Below are positions 34,991-43,902 of a stretch of 64,000 nt of DNA, piece by piece (positions within the stretch are counted from its first letter, which is position 1; the number at the start of each line of letters is the position of its first letter). A model generated the notes under the pieces. The model did no database searches. It saw nothing but the letters and a program-made list of their open reading frames with translations, and had not been told where the DNA came from. Source of the DNA: Gallaecimonas sp. GXIMD4217 (GTDB lineage: Bacteria > Pseudomonadota > Gammaproteobacteria > Enterobacterales > Gallaecimonadaceae); contig NZ_CP149925.1 of the NCBI RefSeq assembly GCF_038087665.1, positions 620,001 through 684,000 of the forward strand, in the 5' to 3' direction. Both the position numbers and the translations under genes were made by a program.

Positions 34991-36424
34991 ATGCCATCCC
35001 AGGTTACCCCTTTCCCCAAGCAGGCCGGCGGCAATACCGAACTGGCCGCCCTGCTGGAACGCAGCCAGAGGGCCTTCCGGGAGGCGCCCTGGCCCAGCCT
35101 GAAGGTGCGCCGCCAGCGCCTCAAGACCCTCAAGAAGCTGCTGCTGGCCAACCAGGAGGCCCTGATCGAGGCCATCAACGCCGACTACGGCATGCGCAGC
35201 CGCAACGAAACCCTGCTTGGCGAGCTGATGCCGTCCGTGGCCGGCATCAACCATGCCCTGGCCCACCTGGGACAGTGGCTGCGCCCCAGCCGCCGCAGCC
35301 TGGGCCTGCACCTGCAGCCCGGCTCGGCCCAGGTCCAGTACCAGCCCCTGGGGGTGGTGGGCATCATGGCGCCCTGGAACTATCCGCTGTTCCTGGCCAT
35401 GGGCCCCCTGACCGCGGCCCTGGCCGCCGGCAACCACGTCTTGCTGAAGCTGTCCGAACACACCCCGGCCACCTCGGCCCTGCTGGCCAGGCTGATCGGC
35501 GAGCATTTCGAGCCCGAGCTGGTATCCGTGGTGGAAGGGGACGCCAAGACCGCGGTGGCCTTTTCCAAGCTGCCCTTCGATCACCTGCTCTTTACCGGCG
35601 CCACCGCCATCGGCCACCAGGTGATGCGCGCCGCCTCCGAACACCTCACCCCGGTGACCCTGGAGCTGGGCGGCAAGTCGCCGGTGATCGTCGCTCCGGA
35701 CATGCCCCTGGAGCGGGCGGCGTCCCGCATCCTGTTCGGCAAGGCCTTCAACGCCGGCCAGACCTGCGTGGCCCCGGACTACGTGCTGCTGCCCAGGGGC
35801 AAGGCCAGGGCCTTCGCCGAGGCGATGCTGGCCCGGTTCCAGGCCCGCTACCCCGACTGGCGCCACAACAACGACTACAGCTCCATCATCAACGGCCGCC
35901 AGTACGGCCGGCTGCAGGGCTACCTGGCCCAGGCTTCGGAGGCCGGGGTGGCGATCCTGGGTGCAGGCGAGGGCGACGAGCTGCATCGGCGCCTGGGCCT
36001 GCAGCTGCTGCTCAACCCGCCCAGCCACCTGGCGGTGATGCAGGAGGAGATCTTCGGGCCGCTGCTGCCGGTCATCGAGTACGACGACCTGGACGAGGCC
36101 GTCGCCTTCGTCCAGGACAGGCCCAAGCCCCTGGCCCTGTACCTGTTCAGCCACGACGGCAAGACGGAGCGGCGGCTGCTGGGCCGGATCCGCGCCGGCG
36201 GCGTCTGCGTCAACGAGACCCTGCTCCATGTGGCGGTGGACGATCTGCCCTTCGGCGGCGTCGGCCATTCCGGCATGGGCCAGTACCACGGCCACGAGGG
36301 CTTCCTGACCTTCAGCCATGCCCGCAGCCTGGTGCGCAAGGGCCGGCTGTCCAGCACCGCTCTGGTCTACCCGCCCTACAAGGGCAGGCTGCTGAAGCTG
36401 CTCAGCGCCTGGCAACTGCGCTGA
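34991..36424 (+). CDS. Coniferyl-aldehyde-dehydrogenase-like NAD(P)+ aldehyde dehydrogenase
   Basis: The 477-residue ALDH has GIMAPWNYPLFLAMGPL (cofactor-side), VTLELGGKSPVIV with the catalytic Glu, and AFNAGQTCVAPDYVLL with the catalytic Cys. Overall sequence resembles the coniferyl aldehyde dehydrogenase group, which oxidises aromatic and long-chain aldehydes. GGAGG lies 6 bp upstream. It leads a three-gene operon with a Tat-type small protein and a GMC alcohol oxidoreductase, suggesting stepwise alcohol-to-aldehyde-to-acid oxidation. Confidence 0.92.
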   Translation: MPSQVTPFPKQAGGNTELAALLERSQRAFREAPWPSLKVRRQRLKTLKKLLLANQEALIEAINADYGMRSRNETLLGELMPSVAGINHALAHLGQWLRPSRRSLGLHLQPGSAQVQYQPLGVVGIMAPWNYPLFLAMGPLTAALAAGNHVLLKLSEHTPATSALLARLIGEHFEPELVSVVEGDAKTAVAFSKLPFDHLLFTGATAIGHQVMRAASEHLTPVTLELGGKSPVIVAPDMPLERAASRILFGKAFNAGQTCVAPDYVLLPRGKARAFAEAMLARFQARYPDWRHNNDYSSIINGRQYGRLQGYLAQASEAGVAILGAGEGDELHRRLGLQLLLNPPSHLAVMQEEIFGPLLPVIEYDDLDEAVAFVQDRPKPLALYLFSHDGKTERRLLGRIRAGGVCVNETLLHVAVDDLPFGGVGHSGMGQYHGHEGFLTFSHARSLVRKGRLSSTALVYPPYKGRLLKLLSAWQLR

Positions 36425-36425
36425 C

Positions 36426-36926
36426 ATGGACAGGCGGGCCTTCCTCAAGCTGAGCCTGGGCACCAGCGCGGCGCTGGCCTTGCTGGGCTGCTCGCCCAGG
36501 CTACCGGACGGGGCCTGGACGGCGGAGCAAAGGGCTCTGTGGCGGGCCTGGATCCCGGCGGTGCTGTCGCACTACCGGCACGATCCGGAGCTGGTGCTGG
36601 CCAAGCTGGAAGCCAAGCTGCTGGCGCTGCCCAAAAGGGAGCGGCGCCAGCTGAGTCAGCTGCTTGATCTTCTGGCCAGTCCCTGGCTGGTCGGCCCGTT
36701 GTGCGGCCTGTGGCGGCCCTGGCCGGATGCCGGCATCCAGGAGCGCAGCCAGGCCCTGGACGGGCTCAGGCGGCACTGGCTGAGGCCGGCCCGCCAGGCC
36801 TACAACGCCCTGGTGCAGCTGATCACCCTGGCCGCCTTCACCGCCCCGGCCTTGCAGCAACAGCTGGGCTATCCCGGCCCCCTCTTTCCCGAGCAACTGA
36901 TCACCAGGCCCAATGACTATTCCTGA
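36426..36926 (+). CDS. Tat-type lipoprotein, likely small subunit partner of GMC oxidoreductase
   Basis: The 166-residue protein has a twin-arginine-like start (MDRRAFLKLSLGTSAALALL) and a lipobox LLGC. The body (AWIPAVLSHYRHDPELVLAKLEAKL) resembles small subunits of the gluconate 2-dehydrogenase subunit 3 type, which pair with GMC flavoproteins and help export them. It begins two bases after the ALDH stop and overlaps the GMC gene by 14 bp, so the three are coupled. Confidence 0.7.
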   Translation: MDRRAFLKLSLGTSAALALLGCSPRLPDGAWTAEQRALWRAWIPAVLSHYRHDPELVLAKLEAKLLALPKRERRQLSQLLDLLASPWLVGPLCGLWRPWPDAGIQERSQALDGLRRHWLRPARQAYNALVQLITLAAFTAPALQQQLGYPGPLFPEQLITRPNDYS

Positions 36927-38457
36927 TCCCATAGCCCAGGGCATCGCCAACGGCTGGGCGGTGAGCCCAGGCCACGCCCATGTCGGCCAGGTGCTGGACG
37001 CCGACGTGGTGGTGGTGGGCAGTGGCGCCGGCGGCGCCATCACCGCCGAGCGCCTCAGCCGCACCGGCCTCAAGGTGCTGCTGCTGGAGGAGGGGCCGCT
37101 GCGCTCCTCCAACGACTTCAACATGGACGAAGGCTGGTCCTACGCCGAGCTCTACCAGGACGGCGCCGCGCGCCAGACCCGGGATGGCGCCATTGCCATA
37201 CTGCAGGGCCGGGCCGTGGGCGGCTCCACCCTGGTCAACTGGACCTCCAGCTTCCGGACCCCGGAGCGGACCCTGGCCCACTGGCGGGCCCAGGGCCTGG
37301 CCCTGGACGGCCTGGAGCGCTGGTTCGAGGTGATGGAAAAAGACCTCAACATCAGCCCCTGGCGGCTGCCGCCCAACGGCAACAACGCCAGGCTGGCCCT
37401 GGGCTGTGAGCGGCTCGGCATCCCCACCGGGGTGATCGCCCGCAACGTCAGGGGCTGCTGGAACCTGGGCTATTGCGGCCAGGGCTGTCCCACCAACGCC
37501 AAGTTGTCCATGCTGGTCACTCACATCCCCAGGGCCCTGGACCAGGGTGCGGCCCTCGTTTATGGCGCCAGGGCCTGGCGCATCGAACTGGAGGGGGGCA
37601 GGGTGGCCGGCCTGGCCTGCCATGACAGCGACGGCAGGCCCTTCCATGTGCGCTGCTCGACCCTGGTGCTCAGTGCCGGTGCCATAGGCTCGCCGGCGCT
37701 GCTGCTGCGCTCCGGCCTTGAGGACGACGCCGGCCATACCGGCCGTGGCACCTTCCTGCACCCGGTGCTGATGAGCTTCGCCCGTTTCGACGAGGAGATA
37801 GCGCCCTATCACGGCGCGCCCCAGTCCATCCACAGCGACCACTTCCAGTGGCAGCAGGACCACATCGGCTACAAGCTGGAGGCCATGCCGCTGCAGCCCA
37901 TGCTGGCGGCGGCCCTGCACCGGGCCCACGGTGAGCGCCACAAACGGCTCATCGGCGACCTGACCCACACCAGCGCCATGCTGGCCCTGGTGCGGGACGG
38001 CTTCAGCCAGGACTGGCCCGGCGGCCAGGTCGAACTGGACGACGACCAGCAGCCGGTGCTGGACTACCCCCTGCACGAGCGCCATTTCGCCTACTTCCGG
38101 GGCGTACTCAGGCAGATGCTCCATATCCAGATCGCCGCCGGCGCCAAGGCCATCTGGCCGCTGCACCAGGACGCCGAGCCCCTGCCCGGCGCCGAGGCCC
38201 TGTTCCAGCTCGAGCAGCTGGCCATGGTCCCCCACAAGCTGGCGGTGAGCAGCGCCCACGTCATGGGCGGCTGCGCCATGGCCACCGATCCGGCCAAGGG
38301 GCTGTGCGACGGCCTGGGCCGCCATTTCCAGGTGCCGGGTCTGTTCGTCAACGACGGCAGCCTCTTTCCCAGCAGCGTCGGCGCCAACCCCCAGCTCAGC
38401 ATCTATGCCCTGGCCGGGCGCAACGCCGAGGCCCTGGCCGAGCGCCTGACTTCCTGA
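36913..38457 (+). CDS. GMC-family FAD alcohol oxidoreductase
   Basis: The 514-residue flavoprotein has the Rossmann FAD motif VVVVGSGAGGAITAERLSR (~32-50), LQGRAVGGSTLVNWTS (GMC signature 1 region), SAGAIGSPALLLRSGL (signature 2 region), and the C-terminal HVMGGCAMATDP and SSVGANPQLSIYALAGR with the catalytic His/Asn region. The cysteine-rich segment CWNLGYCGQGCPTNAK is typical of long-chain-alcohol oxidase relatives. No signal peptide is visible, so export, if any, would ride on the Tat small protein. The substrate is unknown. Confidence 0.92.
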   Translation: MTIPDPIAQGIANGWAVSPGHAHVGQVLDADVVVVGSGAGGAITAERLSRTGLKVLLLEEGPLRSSNDFNMDEGWSYAELYQDGAARQTRDGAIAILQGRAVGGSTLVNWTSSFRTPERTLAHWRAQGLALDGLERWFEVMEKDLNISPWRLPPNGNNARLALGCERLGIPTGVIARNVRGCWNLGYCGQGCPTNAKLSMLVTHIPRALDQGAALVYGARAWRIELEGGRVAGLACHDSDGRPFHVRCSTLVLSAGAIGSPALLLRSGLEDDAGHTGRGTFLHPVLMSFARFDEEIAPYHGAPQSIHSDHFQWQQDHIGYKLEAMPLQPMLAAALHRAHGERHKRLIGDLTHTSAMLALVRDGFSQDWPGGQVELDDDQQPVLDYPLHERHFAYFRGVLRQMLHIQIAAGAKAIWPLHQDAEPLPGAEALFQLEQLAMVPHKLAVSSAHVMGGCAMATDPAKGLCDGLGRHFQVPGLFVNDGSLFPSSVGANPQLSIYALAGRNAEALAERLTS

Positions 38458-38503
38458 AGCCGCCGCCCGCGGCTAGAATGGGGGCACATGACGAGGAGGT
38501 GCC

Positions 38504-39640
38504 ATGGAAGAAGCGGGCTGGCAGCAGCTGCCCTTGGCGCAGTTGCAACTGGGCATGTATGTCACCGCCATCGGTGGCCAGGACAGGCTGCTGGTGAAGC
38601 AATCCGGCTATCTGGAATCGCCCCAGGTGCTGGCGGCGCTCAAGGCCTCCGGCGCCACCACCGTCTATATCGACCCCAGCCGTACCCGTCAGCCACCGCA
38701 AGCGGCCAAGGCCAAGGCACAAAAGCCCCCCATCAGCCAGGATCAGGCCAGGGCCCTCTACCAGGAGGCCAGGGGCATGATGGGCCGCCTCTACGAGGAC
38801 GTGAAGCTGGGCAAGGCCCCGGACGTTGTCGAGGCCAAGCGCCATGCCCGGGCCTTCATCAAGGGGGTGTTCGAGAACCCCGATGCCCTATCCTGCCTGA
38901 CCCGCATCCGCGAGAAAGACGCCTACCTGATGGAGCATTCCCTCAACGTCTGTATCCTGATGGCGCTGTTCGCCCGCCACCTGGGCCTGGATGCCGAGCT
39001 GGTGGATCAACTGGCCATCGCCGGCCTGCTCCACGACATCGGCAAGATCAAGGTGCGCGAGAGCGTGCTGATGAAGCCGGGCAAGCTGACCGACGCCGAG
39101 TTCGAGGAGATGAAGTCCCACGTGGTGCATTCCCGGGCCATCCTCGAAAGCCAGCCGGACTTTCCCCAGGCCGTCATCGAGGTAGTGGCCAACCACCACG
39201 AGCGCCTGGACGGCAAGGGCTACCCCCATGGCCTGGGCGCCGAGCGGCTGTCCAGCTTTGATCGCATGATCGCCATAGTGGACGTGTACGACGCCATGAC
39301 CGCCGAGCGGGTCTACAAGGCCGGCATGGCCCCCACCCAGGCATTGAAGATGCTGATGGAGCTTAGCGGCAGCCACTTCGACAAGGCCCTGGTGCAGCAG
39401 TTCGTGCGCTGCATGGGCATCTACCCGGTGGGCAGCCTGGTACGGCTGGCCTCGGGGCGGCTGGCGGTGGTGCTGGCCCAGGGCAAGGATCCCCTGACTC
39501 CCAGGGTCAAGGTGATCTACCACAGCCGCATGCGCTGCCACCTGCCGGCCCAGGAGCTGGATCTGGCGGTGATGCCGGATCGGATAGAGGCCGCCGAGGA
39601 TCCGCGCCGCTTCGGTCTGGATCTGGCCCGGTACCTGTGA
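38504..39640 (+). CDS. HD-GYP cyclic-di-GMP phosphodiesterase with DUF3391
   Basis: The 378-residue cytoplasmic protein has an N-terminal DUF3391 domain (~1-130) and an HD-GYP domain (~140-320). The HD motif is LLHDIGKIKV, and the GYP motif is intact in NHHERLDGKGYPHGL, so phosphodiesterase activity is expected; the metal ligand His in YLMEHSLNVCIL is also present. GAGGAGG lies 5 bp upstream of ATG 38504. It follows the GMC operon closely but has its own ribosome site. Confidence 0.95.
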   Translation: MEEAGWQQLPLAQLQLGMYVTAIGGQDRLLVKQSGYLESPQVLAALKASGATTVYIDPSRTRQPPQAAKAKAQKPPISQDQARALYQEARGMMGRLYEDVKLGKAPDVVEAKRHARAFIKGVFENPDALSCLTRIREKDAYLMEHSLNVCILMALFARHLGLDAELVDQLAIAGLLHDIGKIKVRESVLMKPGKLTDAEFEEMKSHVVHSRAILESQPDFPQAVIEVVANHHERLDGKGYPHGLGAERLSSFDRMIAIVDVYDAMTAERVYKAGMAPTQALKMLMELSGSHFDKALVQQFVRCMGIYPVGSLVRLASGRLAVVLAQGKDPLTPRVKVIYHSRMRCHLPAQELDLAVMPDRIEAAEDPRRFGLDLARYL

Positions 39641-39675
39641 CTAGAATGCGCCTCCCAAGTGGAAGGTGAGTGCAC

Positions 39676-40452
39676 ATGAGCGATTTCGAGACCCGGTTCG
39701 GCGGCATCATCCGCCTCTACGGCCCCCAGGCCGCCCAGACTCTCAAGGACAGCCACGTGGCCGTGGCCGGTATCGGTGGCGTCGGCACCTGGGTGGCGGA
39801 AGCCCTGGCCCGCTCCGGGGTCGGCAGGATCACCCTGATCGACATGGATGACGTCTGCGTCACCAACGCCAACCGCCAGATCCACGCCCTCACCAGCACC
39901 ATAGGCCGACCCAAGGTCGAGGCCATGGCCGAGCGTGTCCGCGACATCAACCCGGACTGCCAGGTCGTCGAGGTGGACGACTTCGTGACCCCGGACAATG
40001 TCGCCGAGCTGTTCACCAAGGACATGGACATGGTGGTGGACGCCACCGATTCCATTGCCGCCAAGGCGGCCATGATCGCCCACTGCAAGCGCCATAAGAT
40101 CCGCATCATCACCATAGGTGGCGCCGGTGGCCAGATCGATCCCACCCGCATCCAGGTCCGGGATCTCACCAAGACCATCCAGGATCCCCTGGCCCGCAAG
40201 CTCAAGGAGCGGCTGCGCCGGGACCATGGCTTTTCCAAGAACCCGGCCCGCAAGTTCGGGGTGGACTGCGTCTTCTCCGACGAGCAGTTGCGCTATCCCC
40301 AGGCCGACGGCAGCGTGTGCGCCGCCAAGCACGCCGAGGGCAGCATGAAGATGGACTGCTCGTCCGGGTTCGGGGCTTCCACCGTGGTCACGGCGACCTT
40401 TGGCTTCGTGGCGGTGGCCAGGGTGATCAAGAAACTGACTGGTGTTGGCTGA
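39676..40452 (+). CDS. tcdA: tRNA threonylcarbamoyladenosine dehydratase
   Basis: E1-like enzyme (CsdL/YgdL) that cyclises t6A37 to ct6A in tRNAs. The 258-residue sequence starts at ATG 39676 (GGAAGG 9 bp upstream; GTG 39670 is an alternative). ATP-binding Rossmann motif VAGIGGVGTWVAEALARSG, the IDMDDVCVTNANRQIHA loop, the DATDSIAAKAA segment and GGAGGQIDPTRI are all characteristic. A 10/11-bp hairpin lies 55 bp downstream. Confidence 0.94.
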   Translation: MSDFETRFGGIIRLYGPQAAQTLKDSHVAVAGIGGVGTWVAEALARSGVGRITLIDMDDVCVTNANRQIHALTSTIGRPKVEAMAERVRDINPDCQVVEVDDFVTPDNVAELFTKDMDMVVDATDSIAAKAAMIAHCKRHKIRIITIGGAGGQIDPTRIQVRDLTKTIQDPLARKLKERLRRDHGFSKNPARKFGVDCVFSDEQLRYPQADGSVCAAKHAEGSMKMDCSSGFGASTVVTATFGFVAVARVIKKLTGVG

Positions 40453-40506
40453 TGCCCTTTGGGGCTGCGCCTTTTTCTGAGTTGCTTTGTGGAGTTTGAA
40501 TTGGGT

Positions 40507-40541
40507 TCTTCGAGGTCGCCCGCCGCAGGGGATCTCGAAGA
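40507..40541 (+). terminator. Hairpin after tcdA
   Basis: TCTTCGAGGTC / GATCTCGAAGA (10 of 11 pairs, 13-base loop) lies in the ~200-bp gap between tcdA and the GNAT gene. No T-tract follows, so it may be a Rho-dependent end, an mRNA-stabilising structure or a dispersed palindrome. Confidence 0.4.
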
Positions 40542-40654
40542 GCGCAGCCCATAACCGTTAGACCAAGCTGAAAAAGGCAGGTTAGCTCGACATATCTGTT
40601 CCGTAGGGCGTCGAGGGTTGTAAGCTAGAGCACCCACACCGTATCGAGTCGCCC

Positions 40655-41107
40655 ATGATCCACTACCGCCAGGCCACCGCCGCCGATATTCCCCAGATGA
40701 GTGCCATCCGCCTGGCCGTGACCGAGAACGTGCTCTCGGATCCGGCCAAGGTCACCACCCTGATGTATGAAGACTACCTGGAGCGGCTGGGCCGGGGTTG
40801 GGTGGCGGAGGAAGGCGGCCAGGTGCTGGGCTTTTCCTATGCCGCCAGCGCCGACAACAGCATCTGGGCGCTGTTCGTGCTGCCCGGTCAGGAGGGGAGG
40901 GGCATGGGCAGGCGCCTGCTGGAACTGGCCACAAACTGGCTGTTCGAACGGGGCGCCGAGGCCGTGGTGTTGTCCACCGACGCCGACACCAGGGCCGACC
41001 GCTTCTACCAGGCCCAGGGCTGGCAGCGGGGCCAGGTGCATCCGGACGGCGAGGTCGGCTACCGGCTGCCGCGCCGGCGCTACCTGGGCCGAGCCCTGAC
41101 TACATAG
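40655..41107 (+). CDS. GNAT-family N-acetyltransferase
   Basis: The 150-residue acetyltransferase begins MIHYRQATAADIPQMSAIRL. The acetyl-CoA-binding region is ALFVLPGQEGRGMGRRLLEL (Q/RxxGxG/A pattern), followed by the conserved FYQAQGWQRG. The acceptor substrate is not predictable. Its 3' end overlaps the convergent propeller gene by 28 bp. Confidence 0.9.
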   Translation: MIHYRQATAADIPQMSAIRLAVTENVLSDPAKVTTLMYEDYLERLGRGWVAEEGGQVLGFSYAASADNSIWALFVLPGQEGRGMGRRLLELATNWLFERGAEAVVLSTDADTRADRFYQAQGWQRGQVHPDGEVGYRLPRRRYLGRALTT

Positions 41108-42054
41108 CCGGTATCCACCCCGAACCAGAACGCCTTGCCCCTGGGGTCGAAAAACATGTGCCTGACCGAGCCGCCGCCGGGCACCTTGGAGCGGCTGACG
41201 AACCTCAGGGTTTTGGTGTCGAAGGCCACCAGGCGGTTGGGGGTGACGCCGGTCTCGGCTATCCAGACTCGGCCGCTGTCATCCAGGGCGGTGCCGTAGG
41301 GGTGGCTGCCCCTTCCGCCCGGCATGGGCCATTCCCGGAAGCTGCCGTCGCCCGGGTCATGGCGGCCCAGAACGCCGCCGGCGTAATCCACATACCAGAG
41401 GGCGCCGTCCTGGGTGATTTCCAGACGCCTGGGTCTGGCCTCCTTCCTTGGAATTTCAACCAGGCTCAGCCTGCCGTCGCGCACGGTGGCCAGGTGGTTG
41501 CTGCCCAGCAGCACGGCCCAGGGGTTGCCGTCCTTGCCGAGCTTGATGCCGTAGGGCCTGGCCCTGGGCAGCGGCACCTTGAACACCTGCACCTGGCCGC
41601 TGGCGGTGTTGAGGTGGCCAAGGGCGTTGCTCCACTGGGCGCTGAACCAGATGTGGCCGGCGCCGTCCCAGATCAGGGTGTGGGGATCCACCAGCCCCCT
41701 GGGCATGGGATGGGAGTCGATGGCGCCGCTTTTGGGATCCAGCCGGCCAATGCTGGCGCTGCGGTTGCCGGCGTACCAGACGGCGCCGTCGGGGGCGACG
41801 ATCAGGTTGTGGGGATGGGTACCCTTGGGCAGGGGGAAGCGCTTGAGGTCGCCGCTGCCCGGCTCCAGGCGGCCGATATAGTTGCCGGCCTGGCCGCAGA
41901 ACCAGAGGCTGCCGTCCGGCGCCACCGCCGGATCCCGGGGCCGGCCGCCCCAGGGCACGGACCAGGCCTTCAGCTCCAGCAGATCCGGCAGCGGGGCCGG
42001 CTTGGCCAACAGGCTAAAGGGCAGCAGGGACAGCAGCATCAGCACCAGACGCAT
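41080..42054 (-). CDS. Secreted beta-propeller protein, virginiamycin-B-lyase-like
   Basis: The 324-residue protein starts at ATG 42054 (AAGGAG 7 bp upstream) with a signal peptide (LVLMLLSLLPFSLLAKP). The body repeats a blade pattern: DPAVAPDGSLWFCGQ, HNLIVAPDGAVWYAGN, HTLIWDGAGHIWFSAQ, RRLEITQDGALWYVDY, YGTALDDSGRVWIAE. This is the Vgb/streptogramin-lyase-like six/seven-blade propeller. Antibiotic hydrolysis is not implied; most secreted relatives are uncharacterised. It is followed closely by the upstream sensor gene on the same strand. Confidence 0.85.
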   Translation of the reverse strand: MRLVLMLLSLLPFSLLAKPAPLPDLLELKAWSVPWGGRPRDPAVAPDGSLWFCGQAGNYIGRLEPGSGDLKRFPLPKGTHPHNLIVAPDGAVWYAGNRSASIGRLDPKSGAIDSHPMPRGLVDPHTLIWDGAGHIWFSAQWSNALGHLNTASGQVQVFKVPLPRARPYGIKLGKDGNPWAVLLGSNHLATVRDGRLSLVEIPRKEARPRRLEITQDGALWYVDYAGGVLGRHDPGDGSFREWPMPGGRGSHPYGTALDDSGRVWIAETGVTPNRLVAFDTKTLRFVSRSKVPGGGSVRHMFFDPRGKAFWFGVDTGYVVRARPR

Positions 42055-42085
42055 GGTCGGCTCCTTGGCGTGGCTTTTCTTGAGA

Positions 42086-43807
42086 TTAGTCGCCCTGCTG
42101 GAAATGAACGACCAGGTTGCGGCCATGGGCCTTGGCCTGGTAGAGGGCCTGATCCGCCTCCTTGAGCAGCTCGCCGGGCGCTTGCCCATGGCTGAGGCTG
42201 GCCACGCCTATGCTGGTGGTCAGCGGCGGGAAGTCCGGCAGGGCCAGTTCGCTGACGGCCAGGCGCAGCCGCTCGCAGACGCTCAGGGCCGCGACTCTGT
42301 CTTCGCCCGGCATCAGCAGCAGGAACTCCTCGCCGCCCCAGCGGCACAGGTGGTCGCCGGTGCGCAGGGCTTCCCGCAGGCAATGGGCCGTGGCCACCAG
42401 CACGGTGTCGCCGCCGTCGTGGCCGAAGCGGTCGTTGATGCTCTTGAAGTGATCCAGATCCAGCAGCGCCAGCGAGAAGGGGCTCTTGGCGCGGCGATGG
42501 CGCTCCAGCAGGCCTTCCAGCAGCTTGCTGCCGGCCCGCCTGTTGGGCAGTTCGGTGAGGGCGTCGGTGTTGGCCATCACGTCCAGCCTCAGGGTCAGCT
42601 GCTGCAGGGCCTCGTTCTGCTCGGCCAGGTGGCGGGTGCGCTCGGCCACCGTCATCTCCAGCTCGGCATTGAGCTGGCGCAGGTCGGCCTCGGCCTGCCG
42701 GCGGCGGCGAACGTTGCGCAGCAGCACCAGCAGGTAGAAGAGCAGGGCCACGAAGAGCAGGGCGGCGCCCAGCACCACGTCCTTGTGCAGCTGGTAGAAG
42801 GATTCGGGCCTGTGATCGATGCGGCTGTCCGGCGGCAGCCGATCCAGGCTGATGCCGAAACGCTGCAGCTGCCGGTAGTCGAAGCGGGGCAGGAAGCGGC
42901 TCTTGGGACGCACCCCCAGTGCGGCGGGCTCTGCGCCGTCAAGAATGGCCAGGGCCATGGCCGCCAGGGCCCTGCCGTGCAGGTAAGGGTCATTCATCTG
43001 GCCACCGAGCACGCCGGTGCCGATCAGCAGCGGCCCCCACATGCCGTAGAAGGGGGCCGGGCTGGCCTGGCTCAGGGCGGGCAGATCCCGCTCGTAGGAA
43101 AAGTAGCGGCCCTGGTTGTCCTGGTGGATGGCCAGCAGCATCACCGCGCTCTGCCCGTCCAGCCCGGTCAGGCGCTGCTGCAGCCCGGCCAGGGCGTAGT
43201 CGTCCCAGATCTCCAGGGTGGCGCCTTGCCATTGGTCGGCAAGCGCCCTGGCCCGGGCCACCATCTGGGCGCCGAAGCCGGTCTTATCGCCCAGCAGCAC
43301 GATGCGTTTCACGTCCGGCTGCAGGCGCATGATCAGCGCCAGGTTTTCCTCAATGGCCATGCCCTCCAGGATGCCGGCGAAGTTGGCTCTGCCCTGGAGG
43401 CTTCGTGGCTCGAAGGCGTTGACGCCGCCAAACACCACGGGGGTATCGCCGAACAGGTGCTGGCCCTGCGCCAGCAACAGGTTGAAGGCGGCGTCGTCGG
43501 AGCTGATCACCAGATCCGGCGTCATGGCCCGGTACTTGTAGGCCAGCAGCTCGGTAAGCAGGGCCAGCTGGCGCCGGTCGTCGGTGAAGCGGCGGGCGTC
43601 CATGTACTCGATATGGAGATCCTCGCCGGCCACCCGGCCGGCCAGGCCGTCACGCACGCCCTGGGTCAGCTCGGCGGTCCAGATGTACTGGGGATGGTAG
43701 GAATTGAGCAGCAGCACCCTTGGGCCGGCCAGGGCCGGCAGCGCCAGGAACATCAGCAGGATGAAGGCCGCGCGTTTCGGCATGGGCTGCCCCTGTGGTG
43801 CATTCAC
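42086..43807 (-). CDS. Periplasmic-binding (ABC substrate-binding-like) GGDEF diguanylate cyclase
   Basis: The 573-residue protein has a signal peptide (AAFILLMFLALPALAG), a periplasmic ABC substrate-binding-like domain (~25-300; VLLLNSYHPQYIWT, TPVVFGGVNAFEP), a membrane helix (VVLGAALLFVALLFYLLVLL, ~345-365), a coiled coil and a C-terminal GGDEF with CRWGGEEFLLLMPG and I-site RTGD five residues before GGEEF. It should make c-di-GMP in response to a bound ligand. ATG 43807 or 43783 (MPKRAAF) can be the start. It is divergent from polB. Confidence 0.9.
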   Translation of the reverse strand: MNAPQGQPMPKRAAFILLMFLALPALAGPRVLLLNSYHPQYIWTAELTQGVRDGLAGRVAGEDLHIEYMDARRFTDDRRQLALLTELLAYKYRAMTPDLVISSDDAAFNLLLAQGQHLFGDTPVVFGGVNAFEPRSLQGRANFAGILEGMAIEENLALIMRLQPDVKRIVLLGDKTGFGAQMVARARALADQWQGATLEIWDDYALAGLQQRLTGLDGQSAVMLLAIHQDNQGRYFSYERDLPALSQASPAPFYGMWGPLLIGTGVLGGQMNDPYLHGRALAAMALAILDGAEPAALGVRPKSRFLPRFDYRQLQRFGISLDRLPPDSRIDHRPESFYQLHKDVVLGAALLFVALLFYLLVLLRNVRRRRQAEADLRQLNAELEMTVAERTRHLAEQNEALQQLTLRLDVMANTDALTELPNRRAGSKLLEGLLERHRRAKSPFSLALLDLDHFKSINDRFGHDGGDTVLVATAHCLREALRTGDHLCRWGGEEFLLLMPGEDRVAALSVCERLRLAVSELALPDFPPLTTSIGVASLSHGQAPGELLKEADQALYQAKAHGRNLVVHFQQGD

Positions 43808-43850
43808 CTAAGTATAAAGCGCAAGCCAGGCAGCCACTTGCGCTATCGTC

Positions 43851-43870
43851 ATCTGTGTTTTTATCCAGTA
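43851..43870 (+). promoter_or_regulatory. LexA (SOS) box upstream of polB
   Basis: ATCTGTGTTTTTATCCAGTA fits the LexA operator with CTGT-N8-CCAG, the form found at E. coli uvrD and one lexA box. It lies 33 bp before the chosen polB start. DNA polymerase II is SOS-induced in E. coli, so the position and regulon agree. Confidence 0.7.
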
Positions 43871-43902
43871 TGCTTGGGGCAACCCCCAAACGGAGTCCCA
43901 CC

